The notes below the pieces were generated by a model. It did not search any database and was not told the origin of the DNA. It saw only the letters and a list, made by a program, of their open reading frames with translations. A DNA stretch of 64,000 nt. It comes from Kaistella sp. SH40-3 (GTDB lineage Bacteria; Bacteroidota; Bacteroidia; Flavobacteriales; Weeksellaceae). Shown one piece after another: positions 15,717 to 24,937 of the stretch (the first letter of the stretch is position 1; every line of letters begins with the position of its first letter). The stretch is taken from NCBI RefSeq assembly GCF_030686865.1, contig NZ_JAQYUS010000005.1:186001-250000 (forward strand). Reading direction: 5' to 3'. A program made the translations under genes and the position numbers.

Positions 15717-17495
15717 TTACTCTGTATGTCCGTACAACGCATTATACAGTTTGATGTATCTTTCTTTTACGGCTTTTCTTTTCAATTTCAAAGTAGGAGT
15801 GAGGAGACCTAATTCAATAGACCAGACTTCTGGCGTGAGTTCGAATTTTTTAATCTGTTCCCAACTTCCTAATTTGGTGTTCAGATAAGCGATTTCTTTT
15901 CCTATTCTTTCTTTTAACTCCGGACTTTTTACCATTTCTGCTGGTGTGTTTCCAATCTCTAACTGTTTTCTTTCTGCCCAGTTTTTAATAAAATTGAAAT
16001 CGGGTTGAACTAGAGCACATGGCATTTTTTCACCATCGCCCACGACCATAATTTGCTCAATGAATTTTGAGGCTTTTGCTAAGTTTTCAATTACTTGCGG
16101 TGCGATATATTTTCCACCCGAAGTTTTGAACATTTCCTTTTTACGGTCTGTGATATGTAGATAACCTTCTTCGTCAAGATGCCCGATATCACCGGTTTTA
16201 AAGAAACCATCAGCAGTAAATGCTTCTTTTGTCATTTCTTCATTTTTGAAATAACCTTTAAAAACAGAAGGACCTTTTACGGTGATTTCCCCATCTTCCT
16301 GAATTTTCACTTCCAGATTATCTAAAACATGACCAACTGTTCCTATCTTAATTTTACCAAAACTGTTCACTGAAATTACGGGTGAAGTCTCTGTTAAACC
16401 GTAACCTTCTAAAATAGGAATTCCGGCATTTTGGAACATCTTATTTAATCGTGCAGATAACGCTGCAGAACCTGAAACGAGGGTGATTATATTTCCACCA
16501 AGACCTTCTCTCCATTTTGAGAACACTAATTTATCCGCAATAATTTCTTTTAAGCCAGATGGTTTTCCTAATTTTTCTTTGGCTTTATTTACGCCCAGAG
16601 CCCATAGGAATATTTTTGATTTTAATCCGCCCGCGCTGGTTCCTTTATCGTAAATCTTATCATAAACCTTTTCGATTAATCTAGGAACTACGGACATAAT
16701 GTGCGGTTGAACTTCCTTGATATTGTCGCCCATTTTTTCAATACTTTCAGCGAAATAAATAGCATAGCCATTATACTGATAAAGGTAAAAAAGCATTCTC
16801 TCGAAAATATGACAAATCGGCAGGAAACTTAAAATTTTGATATCGGTGTACTCAAGACCTTTTACTTCTGGGATTCTTGGATTAGAACCCAGCACATTCG
16901 AAACAATATTCAAGTGAGAAAGCATTACGCCTTTTGGTTTTCCTGTTGTTCCGGAAGTGTAAATAATGGTTGCTAAATCTTCTGTGTTAATCGATTTCGA
17001 TAGATCTTCAACTTCGCCTTGCGTGGCTTCATCGCTTCCCAAATCAATAATTTCGCTCCAGTTCGGCACGCCACTAATTTGATCAAAACTAAAAACTCCT
17101 TGCAACGTGGGAACATTATCTCTTATTTTCATTACTTTTTCATACAAGTCAGCATCTGACACAAAACAGTATTTAACATCTGCATTATTAAAGATGAAAT
17201 CATAATCCTCAGCAGAAATACTCGGGTAAACCGGAACAGAAACTGCACCGATTTGAGAGATTCCCAAATCCATTACAGCCCACTCAGTCCTTGTAGCAGT
17301 CGTGATTAAGACGATTTTATCACCAGGTTTTATTCCTAACTTTAGCAGTCCACGTGACACTTTATTTCCTAACGTAACGAACTCACTGGTTGATGTTTTT
17401 TCCCACTTTCCATTATATTTGGTGACAAACATATCTTCTCTTGAATATTTTTCTAACGCATTGTGCGCAAAATCAAAAGTTCTTTTTATTGACAT
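15717..17495 (-). CDS. Long-chain fatty acid--CoA ligase (AMP-forming)
   Basis: A 592-residue ANL-family adenylating enzyme that activates fatty acids to acyl-CoA via acyl-AMP. The P-loop-like YTSGTTGKPKG is near residue 180, the A5 motif GYGLTETSPV near 365, the hinge/A8 motif DIGHLDEEGYLHITDRKKEM near 450, and the catalytic-lysine region LKLKRKAVKERY near the C-terminus. The FadD15-like (FAA1 superfamily) insert with FLPICHIFERM supports a long-chain substrate. It is divergent from the acyl-CoA dehydrogenase gene, so the shared 172-bp promoter region may co-regulate fatty-acid activation and beta-oxidation. Confidence 0.93.
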   Translation of the reverse strand: MSIKRTFDFAHNALEKYSREDMFVTKYNGKWEKTSTSEFVTLGNKVSRGLLKLGIKPGDKIVLITTATRTEWAVMDLGISQIGAVSVPVYPSISAEDYDFIFNNADVKYCFVSDADLYEKVMKIRDNVPTLQGVFSFDQISGVPNWSEIIDLGSDEATQGEVEDLSKSINTEDLATIIYTSGTTGKPKGVMLSHLNIVSNVLGSNPRIPEVKGLEYTDIKILSFLPICHIFERMLFYLYQYNGYAIYFAESIEKMGDNIKEVQPHIMSVVPRLIEKVYDKIYDKGTSAGGLKSKIFLWALGVNKAKEKLGKPSGLKEIIADKLVFSKWREGLGGNIITLVSGSAALSARLNKMFQNAGIPILEGYGLTETSPVISVNSFGKIKIGTVGHVLDNLEVKIQEDGEITVKGPSVFKGYFKNEEMTKEAFTADGFFKTGDIGHLDEEGYLHITDRKKEMFKTSGGKYIAPQVIENLAKASKFIEQIMVVGDGEKMPCALVQPDFNFIKNWAERKQLEIGNTPAEMVKSPELKERIGKEIAYLNTKLGSWEQIKKFELTPEVWSIELGLLTPTLKLKRKAVKERYIKLYNALYGHTE

Positions 17496-17667
17496 ATTAT
17501 AGTTTTATTTGGAGATTAATTTAAAATTAACGTTAATTTGATATTGATTTGATGTAAAAATATCATTTTTATTTAAATGTGCAATAGCAAATTTTGAGGA
17601 ATTAATAATTTTCTTTTTTAATTTTTAGAAATATTGTATTTTTACAACCAAACAATTTTTAAACCTT

Positions 17668-18816
17668 ATGAATTTTAATTTATCTGAAGAACAGTTAATG
17701 ATTCAGCAAGCTGCAAGAGATTTTGCACAAACTGAACTTTTACCAGGAGTTATAGAAAGAGACAACGCACAGAAGTTTCCGCACGAACAGGTAAAGAAAA
17801 TGGGCGAATTGGGACTACTTGGTATGATGGTAGATCCAAAATATGGCGGTGCAGGAATGGACAGTGTTTCCTACGTTCTCGCTATGGAAGAGATTGCAAA
17901 AGTTGATGCTTCTGCAGCAGTAGTAATGTCGGTGAATAATTCATTGGTTTGTGCTGGCTTAGAAAAATACTGCAACGAAGAGCAAAAAATGAAATACTTA
18001 AAACCGCTTGCAAGTGGTGAAGTAATTGGTGCTTTCGCTTTATCAGAGCCAGAAGCAGGTTCAGATGCTACTTCTCAGCAAACAACAGCAGTTGACAAAG
18101 GAGATCATTATATCTTAAATGGAACCAAAAACTGGATCACCAACGGGGGGAATGCAACATATTATATTGTAATTGCGCAGACTGATCCAGAGAAAAAACA
18201 CAAAGGAATCAATGCGTTCATCGTTGAAAAAGGATGGCCAGGTTTCGAAATCGGTCCGAAAGAAGACAAGTTAGGAATCCGCGGAAGCGATACCCATTCT
18301 TTGCTATTTACGGATGTGAAAGTTCCGAAAGAAAACAGAATCGGTGAAGACGGTTTTGGATTTAATTTCGCAATGGCAGTTTTAAACGGTGGTAGAATCG
18401 GAATTGCTTCTCAAGCTTTAGGTATTGCTTCTGGTGCTTACGAACTAGCCTTGAAATATGCTAAAACTAGAAAAGCATTCAAAACAGAAATCATCAATCA
18501 TCAGGCAATTGCTTTTAAATTAGCCGATATGGCAACGTCAATTATGGCTGCCAGAATGTTATGTTATAAAGCCGCAGTTGAAAAAGATGAAGGAAAAGAT
18601 ATTTCTGAAATAGGTGCAATGGCAAAACTATATTCTTCTCAAGTTGCCATGGACACTACGATTGAAGCAGTTCAGATCCATGGTGGTTATGGTTATGTGA
18701 AAGAATATCATGTAGAAAGAATGATGCGTGATGCTAAAATTACTCAGATTTATGAAGGAACTTCTGAGATTCAAAGAATCGTGATTTCGAGAAGTATTGC
18801 TAAAAACAGTAATTAG
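17668..18816 (+). CDS. Acyl-CoA dehydrogenase (short/medium-chain type)
   Basis: A 382-residue FAD enzyme that performs the first oxidation step of fatty-acid beta-oxidation. Family signatures are AFALSEPEAGSDATS near residue 130, the substrate/FAD segment NGTKNWITNGG, LGIRGSDTHSLLF near residue 210, and the C-terminal IHGGYGYVKEYHVERMMRDAKI followed by the catalytic glutamate in IYEGTSEIQ (about residue 364). Its similarity is to butyryl-CoA-type dehydrogenases (Bcd/AcdA). It shares a divergent promoter region with the acyl-CoA ligase, and the next gene follows after 15 bp. Confidence 0.94.
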   Translation: MNFNLSEEQLMIQQAARDFAQTELLPGVIERDNAQKFPHEQVKKMGELGLLGMMVDPKYGGAGMDSVSYVLAMEEIAKVDASAAVVMSVNNSLVCAGLEKYCNEEQKMKYLKPLASGEVIGAFALSEPEAGSDATSQQTTAVDKGDHYILNGTKNWITNGGNATYYIVIAQTDPEKKHKGINAFIVEKGWPGFEIGPKEDKLGIRGSDTHSLLFTDVKVPKENRIGEDGFGFNFAMAVLNGGRIGIASQALGIASGAYELALKYAKTRKAFKTEIINHQAIAFKLADMATSIMAARMLCYKAAVEKDEGKDISEIGAMAKLYSSQVAMDTTIEAVQIHGGYGYVKEYHVERMMRDAKITQIYEGTSEIQRIVISRSIAKNSN

Positions 18817-18831
18817 TAAAAAGTAAACGCT

Positions 18832-19194
18832 ATGAAAAAAATTTGGATTGTTGTAATAGCCGTTCTTTTGGTTTTAGGAAGTTTTATGTGGTATAAATAT
18901 TTTTTCGTGTTTGCGGAAGGCGTCAAATCAGGATACCTTAATTACGCTACTAAAAAAGGATATATCTTTAAAACCTACGAAGGAAAACTCATTCAGGAAG
19001 GTTTTGGTGCCGGTAAAGCCGGTGGATTGACCAGTTATGAATTCGAGTTCTCAGTAGAAAACGAAGCCGTTTTTAAACAGTTAGAAGAGAACAGCGGAAA
19101 GCAGTTCGATTTGCATTACAAAGAATACAACGGTGCAATTCCATGGCGTGGAAATACGAAATACGTGGTTGATAAAGTAGTCAACATGAAATAA
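18832..19194 (+). CDS. Membrane-anchored small protein, 120 aa
   Basis: A 120-residue protein with one N-terminal membrane helix (WIVVIAVLLVLGSFMWY) and a soluble, mainly beta domain outside (GYIFKTYEGKLIQEGFGAGKAGG ... YEFEFSVENEAVFKQL ... FDLHYKEYNGAIPWRG). The gene is 15 bp after the acyl-CoA dehydrogenase and precedes a terminator, so it is in that operon. I know similar small proteins in related genomes only as conserved hypotheticals. Function unknown. Confidence 0.65.
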   Translation: MKKIWIVVIAVLLVLGSFMWYKYFFVFAEGVKSGYLNYATKKGYIFKTYEGKLIQEGFGAGKAGGLTSYEFEFSVENEAVFKQLEENSGKQFDLHYKEYNGAIPWRGNTKYVVDKVVNMK

Positions 19195-19199
19195 AGAGA

Positions 19200-19233
19200 A
19201 AATCCTTTCAGCATTCTGAAAGGATTTCTTATT
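19200..19233 (+). terminator. Intrinsic terminator of the acyl-CoA dehydrogenase operon
   Basis: Twelve-base perfect stem AAATCCTTTCAG / CTGAAAGGATTT with loop CATT, then T-rich sequence. Confidence 0.85.
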
Positions 19234-19241
19234 TTTAGAAA

Positions 19242-19484
19242 ATGAAAGAATATATTTTAAAGAAGGAAAGAATTTTTCACTTTTTGTCCCTCGCCTTAAT
19301 CGCTGGTTCTATGTTTATCCCAGAGCCAATTCAAAAATTAATCGTTTTAGTAACGGGAATTTTAGGCTTACTGGTTTTGTCTTCCTTAAAAAAGCAGAAA
19401 ACATTAGTAATCATTTATTTGGTTTTATTTTTCGCCGCCGGAATTTTCTATTATTTTATGATGAACGGAAAAATGAATTTTTAA
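19242..19484 (+). CDS. Small membrane protein, 80 aa
   Basis: An 80-residue protein with three hydrophobic segments (FLSLALIAGSMFI, LIVLVTGILGLLVLSSL and TLVIIYLVLFFAAGIFYYFMM) separated by lysine-rich turns. It starts a few bases after the preceding terminator and has no family I can name. The coding call rests on the clear membrane-protein pattern. Confidence 0.55.
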   Translation: MKEYILKKERIFHFLSLALIAGSMFIPEPIQKLIVLVTGILGLLVLSSLKKQKTLVIIYLVLFFAAGIFYYFMMNGKMNF

Positions 19485-19551
19485 TGACTTAATTTTTTGG
19501 ACGGCTAAAGTCAACTTTTTTTAAAACTCAAAAAGATAATTCTGAGATTTA

Positions 19552-19577
19552 CCTTTGCTAAGTGGAACGCCTTTGCG
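19552..19577. repeat. Dispersed 26-27 bp repeat, copy 1
   Basis: CCTTTGCTAAGTGGAACGCC followed by TTTGCG is repeated at 35381-35407 with a single mismatch. It belongs to the CTTTGCG-type degenerate intergenic repeats common in flavobacteria. Confidence 0.6.
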
Positions 19578-19656
19578 ATCTTAAAAAAAAAAAGAAAAGC
19601 ATTGCATTTGTAATAAAATCTTTGAGCCTTTGTATTAAATCAATTTCTATTAAAAG

Positions 19657-20727
19657 ATGAACAAATTTATACCAATTGCCCTTCTATTAACTTGCGCTTT
19701 TAATGCACAAGTATTGCCCAAATTCACCGACGATATCGCAATGAAACTGGCCGAAAAACCACTGAAATGCATCAATCAGGAATATCCCAATAAAACGGCT
19801 CATATCATTAATAATGAAAAGGAAGCGACTTTAACTCCTACAGAATTACATCCAAGTTTCTACGGTTGTTTCGATTGGCATTCCTCTGTTCACGGTCATT
19901 GGATGTTGGTTCGGTTATTAAAGTCAAGACCACATTTGGCCAATAAAAAAGAAATCATCGAAATTTTGAATGCATCTTTTCAGCCGGAAAAATTGAGAGA
20001 AGAAGCAGCCTATTTTACAAAATATGCAGTTTCAATGAATTTCGAAAGAACGTATGGTTGGGCGTGGTTATTGAAATTAGATGAAGAATTAATCAGTTGG
20101 GATGATCCACAAGCAAAGATTTGGCATCAGAATTTAAAACCTTTAACCGACGAAATTCTAAGACTTTGGAAAATTTATTTGCCCAAACAAACCTATCCAA
20201 ACAGAACAGGAGTTCATCCTAATTCCGCATTCGCAATGGCCTTTGCAATCGATTGGGCGAGAGCATCAAACGATAAAGTCTTCGAAAATCAACTGGTTGA
20301 AAAAGCAAAATATTTTTATTTAAAAGATCAAAAAACTCCAGCTTATCTCGAGCCAGATGGAAGTGATTTCTTTTCGCCAAGTCTCGAAATAGCAGATTTA
20401 ATGCGCAGAATTCTTCCACAGAAAGAGTTCGTAAAATGGTTCAATCATTTTTACGAAAAACGAAGTATTGCGAATATTTCGGAAATTCCCGTTATCAGTG
20501 ATATCAATGATTTTCAAACCGTTCATTTGGTCGGACTATCCTTTACCAGAGCCTGGACGATGAAAGGGATTTCTAAATCATTGGCAACTAATCATCCGCT
20601 TAAAAAACAGTTTTCTACAACCTCAGATAAATTTTTAGCCAACGCATTACCGTTGCTTTTCAAAGGGAATTACGGTGGAGATCACTGGCTAGCGAGTTTT
20701 GCAGTTTATGCTTTGAGTGAAGAATAA
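19657..20727 (+). CDS. Secreted DUF2891 family protein
   Basis: A 356-residue protein with a short signal peptide (MNKFIPIALLLTCAFNAQ). The mature part matches DUF2891: HPSFYGCFDWHSSVHGHWMLVRLL near residue 70, FERTYGWAWLLKLDEEL near 130, HPNSAFAMAFAIDWAR near 190, EPDGSDFFSPSLEIADLMRR near 235, and GGDHWLASFAVYAL at the end. The alternating helical pattern and conserved His/Trp/Asp suggest an (alpha/alpha)-barrel fold as in glycoside hydrolases or lyases, but activity is undetermined. Monocistronic. Confidence 0.85.
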   Translation: MNKFIPIALLLTCAFNAQVLPKFTDDIAMKLAEKPLKCINQEYPNKTAHIINNEKEATLTPTELHPSFYGCFDWHSSVHGHWMLVRLLKSRPHLANKKEIIEILNASFQPEKLREEAAYFTKYAVSMNFERTYGWAWLLKLDEELISWDDPQAKIWHQNLKPLTDEILRLWKIYLPKQTYPNRTGVHPNSAFAMAFAIDWARASNDKVFENQLVEKAKYFYLKDQKTPAYLEPDGSDFFSPSLEIADLMRRILPQKEFVKWFNHFYEKRSIANISEIPVISDINDFQTVHLVGLSFTRAWTMKGISKSLATNHPLKKQFSTTSDKFLANALPLLFKGNYGGDHWLASFAVYALSEE

Positions 20728-20762
20728 ATTATAAGTGCCATAAAAATTTTAGATATAAATAG

Positions 20763-20813
20763 GAACGGGTTTTAGCCCGTTCTTTAAATTTAAAATGCAA
20801 GTGGCTTTAGCCA
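20763..20813. repeat. Paired hairpin repeat
   Basis: Two short hairpins 19 bp apart: GAACGGG/CCCGTTC around TTTTAG, and TGGC/GCCA around TTTA. The first can act as a terminator-like structure for the DUF2891 gene. The two-hairpin design resembles other pairs in this window. Confidence 0.6.
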
Positions 20814-20873
20814 AAACCTAAAATATTTTTTGCATTTTTCTTTGTTCGATGAATGCGTTAAAATTTGTTTAAA

Positions 20874-20942
20874 CACAGATTTCACGGATTTCCACAGATT
20901 TTTTTTAATAAAATTAATCTGTGGAAATCTGTGCGATCCGTG
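20874..20942. repeat. Inverted repeat of the CACAGATT/AATCTGTG type
   Basis: ATTTCCACAGATT and its exact reverse complement AATCTGTGGAAAT face each other across ~15 AT bases, with CACGGATT/ATCCGTG further out. The same words recur at about 27095-27250. It lies between the DUF2891 gene and the convergent DUF4349 gene and may form a long hairpin. Confidence 0.7.
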
Positions 20943-20997
20943 CGAATAATGTATTTTTTATTCTACAGTAATGACGAGATTCTTTTGTGGTTTAAAA

Positions 20998-22155
20998 TTA
21001 TTCTTTCGGTAAATATTTCGAATAATCAGGCTCAGCAGAATCGTCGTTATTTTCCTTTTCTACAATTTCCGATGGAGTAGTCGTTTCTGTTTTTTCAACA
21101 GGAATATTGGTTTGATTTTCTAAAGATTTCGCTTCCTTGTTTTTCTTATTTCTTCGTATTAAATACAAGATTAAACCCGCAATTATAAAGATGGGCCAAA
21201 AGGGTAGAATCGCAATCATCACGTTTCCAATAACTTCAAAACCACTCATAAATGCTGATGAAGATTTTGAACCAAATGAATCAGAAAGTTTATTATTATT
21301 ATTGTTATTATTATCTGTAACGATTTGATTTGATGTTGTTAACTCTTTCTGAACTAAAGTAATTTCTACATCATACATTTGACTCGAAATATAATCGTTT
21401 CCCTGACTTTCCAAAGATTTCGATTTCACTTCACCTAATCCATTTGATAGGTTCGAAACTAAATTATCGAAATTATACAACGGAACTTTCGCCGTGATAT
21501 ATTCCCTTTCAAAGCCTTCCTGTTGACTGAAATTTTCAGAAACCAAATCCGCATTACTTTCCCGAATTTTCTGTTTTAAAATAGATTTTGCTTGAGAAAT
21601 GTCATCCACCTGAATTTCTAAAATCGCAGTTTTTACCAAAGGATTTTTCTCGATAATCGGTGGAATAACAACCGTATTATTTTGATTGGTTTGGGGATTT
21701 TGACTTTCTGAATTTGGTGGCAAAGTTGCTTTTTGAGTTTGTGTTCTTTTTAGAATTTTATCCGCCGTTTTGCTTAAAACGGAAATTACGTTTTCACCAT
21801 TTTGAAGCGCTTTATTTGCCGAGTCTAAAGTTTTTGCAACGTCCGTTCCAACTTTTACATTCTTCGTAATTTCTGCAATATCTTTATTAATGGAATCAAT
21901 TTTCCAACTTCCGGTTTTTAAAGTACTGTCGATTTTTTTAGTCTGTTTTTCTATTGTTGGAATAAGAACTTTTCTGGCAATTCCATCGGAATCATTAATT
22001 CTTTTTGAAATAGAATCGATAGTTTTCAAACCGTCGTTGGCTCTGGTAAAAAGACTGTCGGCTCGTTTTATTGAGTTGGTTGCCTCTGAAAATTCCTGCT
22101 TGCTGCAAGAACTTAAAGCAGTCAAAAGAATGAATGTGGCAAATATTTTTTTCAT
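20998..22155 (-). CDS. DUF4349 lipoprotein with C-terminal membrane helix
   Basis: A 385-residue protein starting with a lipoprotein signal (lipobox LSSC, Cys at residue 17). Residues ~20-130 are helical and coiled-coil-like (SIKRADSLFTRANDGLKTIDS). Residues ~165-265 form the DUF4349 domain (KTAILEIQVDDISQAKSIL ... YITAKVPLYNFDNLVSNL ... SQMYDVEITLVQ). An Asn run of seven follows, encoded by an ATT microsatellite, then a helix (IAILPFWPIFIIAGLILYLI) and a charged acidic tail. DUF4349 proteins are membrane proteins of unknown role. Confidence 0.82.
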   Translation of the reverse strand: MKKIFATFILLTALSSCSKQEFSEATNSIKRADSLFTRANDGLKTIDSISKRINDSDGIARKVLIPTIEKQTKKIDSTLKTGSWKIDSINKDIAEITKNVKVGTDVAKTLDSANKALQNGENVISVLSKTADKILKRTQTQKATLPPNSESQNPQTNQNNTVVIPPIIEKNPLVKTAILEIQVDDISQAKSILKQKIRESNADLVSENFSQQEGFEREYITAKVPLYNFDNLVSNLSNGLGEVKSKSLESQGNDYISSQMYDVEITLVQKELTTSNQIVTDNNNNNNNKLSDSFGSKSSSAFMSGFEVIGNVMIAILPFWPIFIIAGLILYLIRRNKKNKEAKSLENQTNIPVEKTETTTPSEIVEKENNDDSAEPDYSKYLPKE

Positions 22156-22214
22156 TTTAATTTTTCATTTTAATCGTGGCAAGATAATCAAATAGCATTC
22201 CCTTAAATATAGAA

Positions 22215-22243
22215 AAAGACTCTTAAAATAATTAAGAGTCTCT
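22215..22243 (-). terminator. Intrinsic terminator of prfC
   Basis: AGACTCTTAA / TTAAGAGTCT with a five-base loop. On the minus strand it is followed by TTTTTC, about 45 bases after the prfC stop. Confidence 0.75.
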
Positions 22244-22284
22244 CTATCTGTGTTTTGCAAATTAATTTACAAAGACTTTACAAT

Positions 22285-23880
22285 TTAATCTTTCTTAAAT
22301 TCACTGATGAAATGCAATTTCACATTCGGGAATTTTTCCTGAGTCATATGAATGGTAAAAGAAGAATCGGCTAAAAATACAGGTCGTCCGTACTTATCTT
22401 TTGCCATAAAGCGCTGTTTCAATCTTGCGAATTCCTTGAACTCTTCAGATTTTTCATCTGCTTCAATCCAACATGCTTTATGTATGGAAAGCGGTTCATA
22501 TGTACATTTCGCGCCATATTCATGTTCCAAACGGTATTGGATAACTTCATATTGAAGCGCTCCAACCGTTCCGATAATTTTTCTGTTATTCATATCCAGC
22601 GTAAATAATTGCGCCACACCTTCGTCCATCAACTGGTCGATTCCTTTCGCTAACTGTTTCGCTTTTAGTGGATCATCATTATTAATGTATCTAAAATGCT
22701 CTGGTGAGAAGTTTGGAATACCTTTGAAACTCATTTTTTCACCGGCTGTCAAAGTATCACCAATCCTGAAATTTCCAGTATCGTGAAGTCCGACAATATC
22801 GCCTGGGAAACTTTCGTCAACCACTTCTTTTTTATCCGCGAAGAACGCATTTGGAGAAGAGAATTTCATTTTCTTATTTTCTCTTACTAAAAGGTAATTT
22901 TCATTTCTTTTAAAAGTACCGGAAACGATTTTCACGAAAGCCAATCTATCACGGTGTTTGGGATCCATATTGGCGTGAATTTTAAAAATAAATCCAGTAA
23001 AATCTTTTTCTTCAGGTTTTACCAATCTGGTGTCACTTTCCTTTGGTTGAGGATTAGGTGCGATTTCAATAAAAGCATCCAACAATTCGCGAACTCCGAA
23101 ATTGTTTAATGCAGAACCGAAGAAAACAGGTTGTAAATTTCCAGCCATATAATCTTCTCGGTTAAATTCCGGATAAACTTCCTGAATTAATTCTAATTCT
23201 TCTCTCAAAGTTGCTGCGGCTTTTTCACCAATCGCCTCATCAATTTTAGAATCACTGATATCATCAAACTTGATCGCTTCACCAACCCTTTGTTTTTTCT
23301 CTTCTAAAAATAACTGAATATTATGTTCCCAGATGTTATAAATTCCCTGGAAATCACTTCCCATACCAATCGGCAAAGAAAGTGGAACAACGGTTAAACT
23401 TAATTTCTGCTCAACTTCATCCAACAAATCGAAAGCATCTTTTCCTTCACGATCCAATTTATTAATGAAAACAATCATCGGAATATTTCGCATTCTACAA
23501 ACCTGAACCAATTTTTCAGTTTGTTCCTCAACTCCTTTTGCTACGTCAACTACTACGATTACAGAATCCACTGCGGTTAAAGTTCGGTAAGTATCTTCGG
23601 CGAAATCTTTGTGACCAGGCGTATCTAAAATATTGATTTTATGACCTTTATATTCAAATGCCAAAACAGAAGTTGCTACAGAAATCCCTCTCTGTCTTTC
23701 AATTTCCATGAAATCGGAAGTCGCGCCTTTCTTAATTTTATTCGATTTTACCGCACCTGCTTCCTGAATTGCACCTCCAAAAAGCAAGAGTTTTTCTGTA
23801 AGTGTTGTTTTTCCGGCATCTGGGTGGGCAATAATTCCGAAAGTTTTCCTTTTTCCTATTTCTTTGAGTAGATCTGACAT
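22285..23880 (-). CDS. prfC: Peptide chain release factor 3 (RF3)
   Basis: A 531-residue translational GTPase that recycles RF1/RF2 from the ribosome after peptide release. G1 is AHPDAGKTTLTE (residues 18-29), the switch region has RQRGISVATSVL, G3 is DTPGHKDFAEDTYR, and G4 is FINKLDR. Length is typical. The long central and C-terminal domains match RF3 rather than EF-G (QVFFGSALNNFGV-like VFFGSALNNFGVRELL, and YEVIQYRLEHEYGAKCTYEPL). Single gene with its own terminator. Confidence 0.96.
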   Translation of the reverse strand: MSDLLKEIGKRKTFGIIAHPDAGKTTLTEKLLLFGGAIQEAGAVKSNKIKKGATSDFMEIERQRGISVATSVLAFEYKGHKINILDTPGHKDFAEDTYRTLTAVDSVIVVVDVAKGVEEQTEKLVQVCRMRNIPMIVFINKLDREGKDAFDLLDEVEQKLSLTVVPLSLPIGMGSDFQGIYNIWEHNIQLFLEEKKQRVGEAIKFDDISDSKIDEAIGEKAAATLREELELIQEVYPEFNREDYMAGNLQPVFFGSALNNFGVRELLDAFIEIAPNPQPKESDTRLVKPEEKDFTGFIFKIHANMDPKHRDRLAFVKIVSGTFKRNENYLLVRENKKMKFSSPNAFFADKKEVVDESFPGDIVGLHDTGNFRIGDTLTAGEKMSFKGIPNFSPEHFRYINNDDPLKAKQLAKGIDQLMDEGVAQLFTLDMNNRKIIGTVGALQYEVIQYRLEHEYGAKCTYEPLSIHKACWIEADEKSEEFKEFARLKQRFMAKDKYGRPVFLADSSFTIHMTQEKFPNVKLHFISEFKKD

Positions 23881-24013
23881 AATTATATTTGAGACTGCAA
23901 AAATCGCTTTTTTTTATCGAAAATGAAAATGGAAAAGATTTCTTCTTTTTAATGGGTTAGAATTTTTGTGAACAAATAAACTCTTGGTCTTCGTCGGTTT
24001 TTATTTAAAGATT

Positions 24014-24021
24014 TATCTTTG
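24014..24021 (+). promoter_or_regulatory. Probable -7 box (TATCTTTG) of the CPBP gene
   Basis: TATCTTTG fits TAnnTTTG and lies 17 bases before the start at 24038, giving a very short 5' UTR. Confidence 0.5.
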
Positions 24022-24037
24022 CGCAAATTAATAGTTC

Positions 24038-24871
24038 ATGGAAGAAAAATCGGTTGCGAAAAAATATATTTTAGATGGTAAAGGAGTGCTTGCTTTGGTA
24101 GGTGGATTTCTTGCGGGAAGTTTTGTAATGGCTCTTTTGAACGTTATCTCAATGTTCGTTTTTAATGTCAATATGCAATATCACGATTACTACCTTTTAC
24201 TGGCAAACGCAGTTGGATTTTTATCAGCAATTTTCGCTTTCGATTATTTTATTTGTCGCCCCTCAACTGGCAGGAAATTAAATTTTAATATGTCACCCAC
24301 CAATTTGATGACCTATTATTTAATTTTCCCCATGATGTTTGGAATGATGTTGATCGGTGAGTTTATAACTTCACAAATTCCGACTACAGGACCATTTTTT
24401 GGCGAATATTATCAGTATTTTTCTAGATTAATGGATCAGATGACCAACGATAAAGCCACTTTAATTTTAATGGCCGTAGTTATGGCGCCACTTTTCGAAG
24501 AAATAGTTTTTCGCGGAATTATCATGAAAGGGCTTATTAATAAAGGAACTAAACCCAAAACTGCGATTATTATATCCGCTGTCATTTTTGGATTGGTTCA
24601 TGGAAATCCGTGGCAATTTGTAGGTGCAGTTTTATTGGGAAGTGTTTTGGGATTGGTTTATTATAAAACAAAATCTTTGCTTTTACCAATTCTGTTGCAT
24701 GCCTTTAATAATTTATGTTCTGCAATTCTTATATTTTACGGAAATACAGAAAGTTTTGCCGACACATTTAAAGTTTCAGAATGGCTAATTTTAGCAATTG
24801 GAATTGTGCTCTTTACCACTTTCTATATTCTGTTTACTAAAAAATACAGAGTTCATTACACCGAAAATTAA
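24038..24871 (+). CDS. CPBP family intramembrane metalloprotease
   Basis: A 277-residue polytopic membrane protein of the CPBP (CAAX protease/Abi) family. Motif 1 is APLFEEIVFRGIIMKGL (Glu-Glu-x3-Arg near residues 153-158). Motif 2 is FGLVHGN (His ~188) and motif 3 HAFNN (His ~224). These residues form the metal site of Rce1-like proteases. About eight helices are predicted. Substrate unknown; family roles include prenyl-protein processing and bacteriocin immunity. The rdgB gene follows. Confidence 0.9.
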   Translation: MEEKSVAKKYILDGKGVLALVGGFLAGSFVMALLNVISMFVFNVNMQYHDYYLLLANAVGFLSAIFAFDYFICRPSTGRKLNFNMSPTNLMTYYLIFPMMFGMMLIGEFITSQIPTTGPFFGEYYQYFSRLMDQMTNDKATLILMAVVMAPLFEEIVFRGIIMKGLINKGTKPKTAIIISAVIFGLVHGNPWQFVGAVLLGSVLGLVYYKTKSLLLPILLHAFNNLCSAILIFYGNTESFADTFKVSEWLILAIGIVLFTTFYILFTKKYRVHYTEN

Positions 24872-24937
24872 TTCACTTTGTCAAAGTTAAAATCTTTGAC
24901 AATTTTTTTTAATACTTTATTAATATTATTCATTACA

